In this document: piece by piece, positions 1 to 5,060 of the stretch
Numbering within the stretch: the first letter of the stretch is position 1
Layout: each line of letters begins with the position of its first letter
From: Flavobacteriales bacterium
GTDB taxonomy: Bacteria; Bacteroidota; Bacteroidia; Flavobacteriales; JADGDT01
Reading direction: 5' to 3'
DNA length: 7,382 bases
NCBI GenBank assembly: GCA_023145275.1
Contig: JAGLEB010000146.1
Span: 1 to 7,382 of the forward strand
Notes under the pieces: generated by a model
Database searches by the model: none
What the model saw: the letters and a program-made list of their open reading frames with translations, nothing else
What the model was told of the DNA's origin: nothing
Translations under genes and position numbers: made by a program

Positions 1-204
1 TGTCGTTCTTAAGTGCGAAACTTTAGTTTATAAAAATTAATTTTAGTCATTTTTTGTAGAGCGACGGCTTTTTTGCTTACTTTTTTGGCTGTTGAACTGC
101 GAAGCAATCATGAAATCAATTTCAAGTTATTATTCTTGAATAAAAAAATAAGAGCCTGCCTGACTTAAAGGCATATAACAGTGATAAATAATTATGCTAT
201 ATTA

Positions 205-224
205 ATTAGAACTAAGCCTTCTAA
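205..224. repeat. Inverted repeat, copy A of a two-copy motif
   Basis: TTAGAA (206-211) and TTCTAA (219-224) form a 6-bp dyad around the loop CTAAGCC. The sequence resembles the dyad at 393-411: the shared core reads ATTAGRACTMAGCC on the plus strand. The relation covers both arm and loop, which is more than expected from dyad symmetry alone. The function is unknown; an operator, an RNA hairpin or the remnant of a dispersed repeat would all fit. Confidence 0.35.
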
Positions 225-264
225 AATTAAAAATCGGAGTTCGTTATTCTTTTTGAATATCAAA

Positions 265-288
265 CTTATCTATCGATAGGCGGATAAG
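265..288. repeat. Nested inverted repeat with 10-bp palindrome
   Basis: CTTATC (265-270) and GATAAG (283-288) form an outer dyad. Between and overlapping them lies the perfect palindrome CTATCGATAG (270-279). Such dyads are fairly common by chance in AT-rich DNA, so this is only a candidate protein-binding site or hairpin. No adjacent gene gives it a role. Confidence 0.25.
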
Positions 289-392
289 GAATATAGATAT
301 ATGAACATATTACTATTCATGCTTTGCTCTGCAAATTGTATTCTTTATTGTTTTGATGAAATTGCATTTTGGGTGTATATATACAATGTAGA

Positions 393-411
393 TTAGGACT
401 CAGCCGTCCTA
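393..411. repeat. Inverted repeat, copy B of a two-copy motif
   Basis: TAGGAC (394-399) and GTCCTA (406-411) pair perfectly across the loop TCAGCC. This is one of the most GC-rich spots in an AT-rich flank. With one gap it aligns to the dyad at 205-224 with about 15 of 18 positions matching, counted by eye. No T-run follows on either strand, so it is not a typical terminator. Confidence 0.4.
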
Positions 412-636
412 GTTTAAGAGTAGTTTTATTTGCTAAAAAAAAAGAATCACCATGAAAAAGGATTGGTAAAAGATATGAGGATCTCTTAATTACTCCAATC
501 AACTTCATGATGATTACTAATATTAACCTAACTATTTATTATACTAAAGTCTATAAAATGCATTTCTAAAGGGTGTGAAAATCGTTCTTTAAATTCTAAA
601 AAACGTTCTTAGTTACCTCTACATCTTCAATATACC

Positions 637-1524
637 CTAACGGATATTATTCTTTTTTAAAAATTCTTGAAACTGACTAGGTTTCTTTGTATGCCAAATA
701 GTAATTGGCAATTTTACTTGCTCTGCCCAAAGTTCTTCTTGCTTTTTTGTATTATTAGCATAGAAAGTATGTGCTTCAACTATTAAACCCGAATCAGATG
801 CCAGCTTTATTATTTGCAATTGCTCATCTGTAAACTTCTTCCTTTGATCTATTGAAATTATCTTTATTTTTAATATTTCCCTAAGATCATTATACTTCTT
901 TAAGTTACTAACCCTAAATAGTACAATTGGCATGTTTTTCTGATCCATTTTGGCAAACTTCTCAGCCATTTCCTTTTTATATCTTGACCTTATAATTACT
1001 CTATCCTGAAATCCAGATTCTTTTATTTCATCTACAAAATCACCAAGATATTCAAGTTCTGGTTTATAGTCTATTTTGAACATTATTTTACCATCTCCTT
1101 TAGAAATAAAATCTACAAGGAAAGGTACTTTCTCATCACTAAGTTGACCATTTTTATATTTCAAACGCAACTTCTTAATGTCAACACTTGATATATCTGA
1201 AACTTTCCCCGTTCCATTAGTTGTTCTCTCTAAAGTGGGATCATGCATTATTACCCACTTACCATCAGAGGTTCTGTGAATATCAGTTTCATATATTTCA
1301 AATCCATGATTAATTGCATTCTGAATATTAGCAATAGAGTTTTCAGGAGCTTTATCCGCAAAATCATTTTCGTATCCTCCACGGTGAGCAGCAATAATAA
1401 TTTTACCAGCAACTATATTTCCTGTACCGCTTTTTGCGGTATTTCGTTTCTCATCCTTTAGTTGAGAACATGAAATCATCCCTGCTAAAAGGAATAATGA
1501 TAATATTACGTGTCTTTTTTTCAT
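637..1524 (-). CDS. Glycerophosphodiester phosphodiesterase family lipoprotein
   Basis: This 295-residue protein belongs by motif to the GDPD family, which hydrolyses glycerophosphodiesters to an alcohol and glycerol-3-phosphate. A type II signal peptide (MKKRH, then a hydrophobic run) ends at MISC, giving lipidated Cys19. Catalytic signatures follow in order: AHRGG (H47, R48), ENS (E61, N62), the metal pair in ETD (E79, D81), MHDPTLERTTNGTG with the second catalytic His (H94), and FKIDYK (D152, K154), where the family usually has Glu-x-Lys. The C-terminal IWHTKKP segment sits where relatives carry the final TD-x-P strand, so the TIM barrel seems complete and the length is normal. Residues after Cys19 (SQLKDEK) resemble a Bacteroidota lipoprotein export signal, suggesting surface display. 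The gene starts 41 bp after the metallophosphoesterase gene and is probably cotranscribed with it. The natural substrate cannot be read from sequence; some family members act on other phosphodiesters. Confidence 0.88.
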   Translation of the reverse strand: MKKRHVILSLFLLAGMISCSQLKDEKRNTAKSGTGNIVAGKIIIAAHRGGYENDFADKAPENSIANIQNAINHGFEIYETDIHRTSDGKWVIMHDPTLERTTNGTGKVSDISSVDIKKLRLKYKNGQLSDEKVPFLVDFISKGDGKIMFKIDYKPELEYLGDFVDEIKESGFQDRVIIRSRYKKEMAEKFAKMDQKNMPIVLFRVSNLKKYNDLREILKIKIISIDQRKKFTDEQLQIIKLASDSGLIVEAHTFYANNTKKQEELWAEQVKLPITIWHTKKPSQFQEFLKKNNIR

Positions 1525-1565
1525 AATTTTTCAAACTTATATTCTAACATTAAATGAAACTAACA

Positions 1566-2591
1566 TTACTCATTAATTACTGCTTTGTCCCAAACTTTCC
1601 CAGTATATGCATCTATCATTTCTATTGAAACCTTTTTACCATCAATTTTAACTGATACAACATAATACATCGCTTCTGCAATTCCTGTGGTCACTCCTTC
1701 TGAAGAAACAAACTTGTAAGCTGTATCGCTAGTCTTAGCATCTTTCTTCCAACGTTTACCATAGTAAGCATCACCTTTAATAGCATCTTTCTCTTTCTTT
1801 AGAGGATATATTGGAGCACCCGCACCTGCCGAAATTATGTAATTTGTATTATTTCTTTTAGTACGGTAGTATATATGATCGTGACCACTAAATACAGCTA
1901 CTACATTATATTTGTCATATAACTTTGTAACTATTGTTTCTACACCTTCTACATCTTTATATTTTTTTGAGCCTACATCGTAATGAGGGCGGTGTTTAAA
2001 AATAAATATCATTTTTCCATTTGCCGATTTTAGCTCATCTTCTAGCTGTGCTAGCTTAACTTTATCGTCTTTAATTTTTGGCCAAGGCAGTGCAATAAAT
2101 TTTGCATTACCATATTCAAATGAATACATTAAATGACTCATGCCAAAAAAGTTATTGAAGTTATCCATGGCATCATCTCCTCCAAAAGATTCGTGATTGC
2201 CTACAGTAGGCCACATAGGATATTTCTTCATAAACCATCCACCATCTTTATCAAGTTGGGCATAATCTACCTTTGCTCTTTCTCCACCACCTTTCACAAC
2301 TAAATCAGCGGTTGTTAAACAAAACTGAGGGTTTAAAGAATCTGCTCTTTTTAATACTTGCTTGAATGGAGGATTGCCTTTCGAATCACCAAAAACTAAA
2401 AAATGCATTTTTGTAACATCCATCCCAGTTTTCTTTATAAGCTTACCCATTTTAGAGACCGGATTGTATGGGTTTGTAGATTCAGGCTCATCGGTAAACT
2501 TTACTTTCTTTTGTGAAGAGCAATTAGTAGTGAATGTAATAGCTAAAATCAATAGCAAATACATAAATGTAGTTTTTACAATATTGTTCAT
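1566..2591 (-). CDS. Calcineurin-like metallophosphoesterase lipoprotein
   Basis: This 341-residue protein carries all five metallophosphoesterase blocks in order: FGDSKG (D69), TTADLV (D96), GNHE (N132, H133), FKHRPH (H200) and SGHDH (H237, H239). These would bind a di-metal centre that hydrolyses phosphomonoesters or phosphodiesters. The layout with a tandem GNHE and late GHDH recalls the purple acid phosphatase-like branch, but that subfamily call is tentative. Block 2 has Ala in place of the usual Gly before the metal Asp. The N-terminus (NNIVK, a hydrophobic stretch, then TTNC) reads as a lipoprotein signal with Cys24. The following residues SSQKKVK are basic rather than acidic, so periplasmic-side anchoring is more likely than surface export. 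About 100 C-terminal residues after GHDH form a family-variable tail. It is the first gene of a probable two-gene minus-strand operon with the GDPD lipoprotein, which could release phosphate from that enzyme's product. Confidence 0.88.
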   Translation of the reverse strand: MNNIVKTTFMYLLLILAITFTTNCSSQKKVKFTDEPESTNPYNPVSKMGKLIKKTGMDVTKMHFLVFGDSKGNPPFKQVLKRADSLNPQFCLTTADLVVKGGGERAKVDYAQLDKDGGWFMKKYPMWPTVGNHESFGGDDAMDNFNNFFGMSHLMYSFEYGNAKFIALPWPKIKDDKVKLAQLEDELKSANGKMIFIFKHRPHYDVGSKKYKDVEGVETIVTKLYDKYNVVAVFSGHDHIYYRTKRNNTNYIISAGAGAPIYPLKKEKDAIKGDAYYGKRWKKDAKTSDTAYKFVSSEGVTTGIAEAMYYVVSVKIDGKKVSIEMIDAYTGKVWDKAVINE

Positions 2592-2825
2592 GTTATTATA
2601 TGTAGTTTATATTAGTATATATAAATTCTGATAACAAATAACATATTTATTAATGTATTAACAGTTTTATTATTGTTCAATTTTATATAAAAATCGTTCA
2701 TATTACTCTAATTAGTCAAACAACAAGTGTAAAAACTCTAGCATCAACTGATCTCAGTCTATTATTACATAAGGAATTTAAAGAATAATAGATTAGAACT
2801 ATTTGTTAACCTCTATGGTTGCTTT

Positions 2826-2833
2826 CAAAGCTA
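2826..2833 (-). promoter_or_regulatory. Possible Bacteroidota -7 element for the lipoprotein operon
   Basis: On the minus strand this reads TAGCTTTG, an exact match to the Bacteroidota -7 consensus TAnnTTTG. It would start a leftward transcript with a leader of roughly 230 nt before the metallophosphoesterase start at 2591. No clear -33 TTG is visible at the expected distance. It is the only exact match I found in the 2592-2875 spacer, and it overlaps the region just before the divergent esterase start, so the two transcripts would overlap at their 5' ends. Confidence 0.3.
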
Positions 2834-2875
2834 AATTGCATTAATTATTTAAAGTTCCTCCTAAAAAAAAATGTT

Positions 2876-4924
2876 ATGATTAAGATTTATAAAGTAGTGT
2901 TGGTTTTAGTTTTAATGCTTGCAAATAACTCTTTTTGTGAAATAATTTATGGCAGTACAATTACTCCAATAAAAGGAATTAATACAGAAAAGAAAGTTGT
3001 CGCATTTACTTTCGATGATGGCCCAGATGCTACACTTGAATCTGAAATTGCTAAAGTTTTTGAGGATAATGGAGGTCATGCCACATTCTTTAATATTGGT
3101 AGAAAGGTTGCAGGTAATGAGGATTTAATTAGAGAAATAATAGCTAGAGGTCATCAATTTGGTAACCACTCTATGACTCACACACGTTTACCAGACTTAG
3201 ATACTAACCAAGAAATTAAAGACGATATCATTGTATTTCAAGAGTTATATGAAACTACATTCAACTATACTCCTAAAGTATTTAGAGCTCCGTTTCTAGA
3301 TTACGGACAAACTGGAAAAGCTAATGATGTAACACCCGAAGAAGACAATAGAGTTAGTGCAATACTTTTAGATCAAAACTTAATACCTATCAATGCAAAT
3401 ATTTATGCTGGTGACCCAAGTATGGAAACTACCCCACAACAAGTTATAGATAAGATTACCTATAGTCCAGAAAATGGTTCTATTATTTTATGTCATGAGC
3501 GTACTCATACTTTAGAAGCAATGAAAATATTGATTCCGAAATTGAAAAGATTGGGATATAGCTTTGTAACAGTTTCAGAATTACTAGAAATAGGAAAAGG
3601 AGTTGTATCGATTGACCCAGATGATAGTAGAATTAAAATTCACGGAGCTAAATTCACCAAAATTGTTGATGACGAGTTAATAATGCACAGGCACACTGAT
3701 GAGATGTACGAAGGATCAACACCTATTCTGAGGTTTAATCCAGAAAAAGCAAAATCAAGTACTGGTATATCTATCAGATTCAAAACAAAAAGCCCAACGG
3801 TAAAAGTAAATCTTAGAATTAGTAAGGAAACATTTAAGAAAAAACCTGCTGGAGGATTTATTGGGATATTTCAGGATCTTAATTCTATTTCAAATCCAAT
3901 TCATACAAGTCCTGTTGAAGCTATTATACCTAATGATACATACGATATTAGTTACGAAAAAGGGAAAGCATTTACTATTGATATTGTTTCAGGAAATGTA
4001 GGAGAGTTAGTTGAGTATAAAATTACACTTCCAATTTTTATTGATATTAACTTAGTAGGATTAGAATTAGAATCAGGAAGTGATTTGGTTGATTATACAG
4101 AAGTTGCAAAACCGATTTATGTTGCTTACGGAAACTCTATTACTCATGGTAGAGCGCAGAAAGGAACCAACGAAACATACCCATATTTAATTTCGGAATG
4201 GATGAATTGGGAGCTTTACAATATTGCTGTTGGTGGTGGAAAAACATCAAAGGTTATGTCCGAAATGATTAGAGATGAGTTTACACATATAGATTATATG
4301 ACAGTACTTATTGGATATAACGACTATGCAGGTGGAGGAGAAAGTACTGCTACTTACACTGCAAATTATACCGAATTTCTTGAAATTGCTAGAACTAACC
4401 ATCCTAATACAAAAATATACTGCCTTACACTTACAGCAACTACAAACACTACAAGTCCAGAGGAAGATTCTGATGTGACAGCAGAGGAGTTTAGACAAGT
4501 AGTTAGAGATATTGTTGCTGCTAGACAGAGTGCAGGAGATAGTAATATATTTTTGATAGAAGGTGAAGACATTAGCACTATTGAGGATTTAAAAAAACAA
4601 GTACATTTTACTGTAGAAGGAGCTCTTAGAGTTGCCGATAAATTATATCTAGAAATGAATAAAACTCTTTCAACAGAAACAATAAAAAATAAAAAAGTAG
4701 GAATTAATATTTATCCTAATCCGGCTACGGACACTTTAATTATTGATAGTAAATCAGGTATTGAAAATGTTAAAGTCTCCGATTTGTCAGGAAAGAAAAT
4801 TATAGATATGAACTTAATTAAGAACAATAGATCAATTGATATTTCTAGTCTAAAAGCAGGTACATATATTTTATCTACTACATCAAACTACAAGACTTCT
4901 ACTGTAAGTTTTATAAAGAAATAG
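2876..4924 (+). CDS. Secreted NodB deacetylase plus SGNH esterase, T9SS-sorted
   Basis: I chose ATG 2876 (682 residues) because it opens directly on a signal peptide (MIKIYK, then VVLVLVLML); the in-frame TTG at 2819 would bury that signal behind 19 extra residues. Domains: signal about 1-21; NodB/CE4-type deacetylase about 39-240 with TFDDGPD (D47, D48), HSMTH (H98, H102), RAPF (R137, P139) and LCH (H207); a beta-rich segment about 245-410 resembling the N-terminal jelly-roll of some SGNH esterases; SGNH hydrolase about 413-598 with GNSIT (S421), a glycine-rich VGGG block, GYND (G480, N482) and H577; T9SS type A sorting domain about 608-682 beginning INIYPNP. Both halves probably remove O- or N-acyl groups from a polysaccharide outside the cell. 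The usual Asp three residues before the SGNH His is replaced (KQVH), and NodB motif 4 lacks its Trp. The gene converges on the glycoside hydrolase gene. Confidence 0.88.
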   Translation: MIKIYKVVLVLVLMLANNSFCEIIYGSTITPIKGINTEKKVVAFTFDDGPDATLESEIAKVFEDNGGHATFFNIGRKVAGNEDLIREIIARGHQFGNHSMTHTRLPDLDTNQEIKDDIIVFQELYETTFNYTPKVFRAPFLDYGQTGKANDVTPEEDNRVSAILLDQNLIPINANIYAGDPSMETTPQQVIDKITYSPENGSIILCHERTHTLEAMKILIPKLKRLGYSFVTVSELLEIGKGVVSIDPDDSRIKIHGAKFTKIVDDELIMHRHTDEMYEGSTPILRFNPEKAKSSTGISIRFKTKSPTVKVNLRISKETFKKKPAGGFIGIFQDLNSISNPIHTSPVEAIIPNDTYDISYEKGKAFTIDIVSGNVGELVEYKITLPIFIDINLVGLELESGSDLVDYTEVAKPIYVAYGNSITHGRAQKGTNETYPYLISEWMNWELYNIAVGGGKTSKVMSEMIRDEFTHIDYMTVLIGYNDYAGGGESTATYTANYTEFLEIARTNHPNTKIYCLTLTATTNTTSPEEDSDVTAEEFRQVVRDIVAARQSAGDSNIFLIEGEDISTIEDLKKQVHFTVEGALRVADKLYLEMNKTLSTETIKNKKVGINIYPNPATDTLIIDSKSGIENVKVSDLSGKKIIDMNLIKNNRSIDISSLKAGTYILSTTSNYKTSTVSFIKK

Positions 4925-4995
4925 TACTAATTAATTTTCACTCACATACTTAAAACACTTATTATTAGATATCTAATTAATTTTGGGTGAAATCC

Positions 4996-5035
4996 AAAAA
5001 AAACTCGAGGTCATTTAATGGCCTCGAGTTTTTTT
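4996..5035. terminator. Bidirectional intrinsic terminator between convergent genes
   Basis: CTCGAGG (5004-5010) pairs with CCTCGAG (5022-5028), with further inner pairing around an AT-rich loop. A run of eight A precedes the stem and a run of seven T follows it, so each strand presents a GC stem followed by U residues. It lies 71 bp after the esterase stop and just beyond the convergent hydrolase stop, and so can end both transcripts. This is the clearest regulatory structure in the window. Confidence 0.9.
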
Positions 5036-5040
5036 AAGTT

Positions 5041-5060
5041 TATAGGTGGCATTACCTATA
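5041..5060 (-). repeat. Hairpin spanning the glycoside hydrolase stop codon
   Basis: TATAGGT (5041-5047) and ACCTATA (5054-5060) form a perfect 7-bp dyad around a 6-nt loop. On the minus strand the first arm contains the TAG stop codon (5056-5058) of the hydrolase. No U-run follows immediately, and the strong terminator stem starts a few bases further on, so the two may act in tandem or this one may stabilise the mRNA 3' end. Confidence 0.45.

Larger units (their letters stand above)
1..636. other. Gene-free left flank with short inverted repeats
   Basis: I see no believable gene in this 636-bp stretch. All frames are broken except a 63-codon minus-strand frame at 317-508, which has no recognisable motif and runs across an inverted repeat. 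The region holds several small dyads: 121-126 with 135-140 (TTCAAG/CTTGAA), 156-160 with 168-172 (TGCCT/AGGCA), 206-211 with 219-224, 265-270 with 283-288, and 394-399 with 406-411. It lies downstream of the minus-strand lipoprotein pair, so it would contain that transcript's 3' end, but no clear GC stem followed directly by a T-run lies just beyond base 637. Decayed mobile DNA is possible but not shown. Confidence 0.6.

Noticed and set aside
155..172. TGCCT/AGGCA dyad as terminator of the lipoprotein operon
   Set aside because: It lies nearly 470 bp past the GDPD stop codon, and the T-run on the minus strand begins several bases after the stem, so it is a poor intrinsic terminator.
317..508. 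63-codon minus-strand ORF beginning MKLIGVIKRSS
   Set aside because: It has no recognisable domain, crosses the dyad at 393-411, has no promoter or operon context and is short enough to arise by chance. Listed as part of the gene-free flank.
1243..1461. Plus-strand ORF antisense to the GDPD gene
   Set aside because: Shadow frame of a gene with intact catalytic motifs; its protein is rich in Ser/Ile/Phe with no motif.
2857..2862. CCTCCT (anti-Shine-Dalgarno-like) near the esterase start, with a similar CCTCCTT in the hydrolase leader RNA (complement of about 7067-7073)
   Set aside because: Two six- or seven-base matches are within chance, and this phylum relies little on Shine-Dalgarno pairing, so no regulatory reading is justified.
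4247..4578. Two minus-strand ORFs inside the esterase gene
   Set aside because: They are antisense to the conserved SGNH blocks, and their Ser/Cys-rich content is typical of reverse-frame artefacts.
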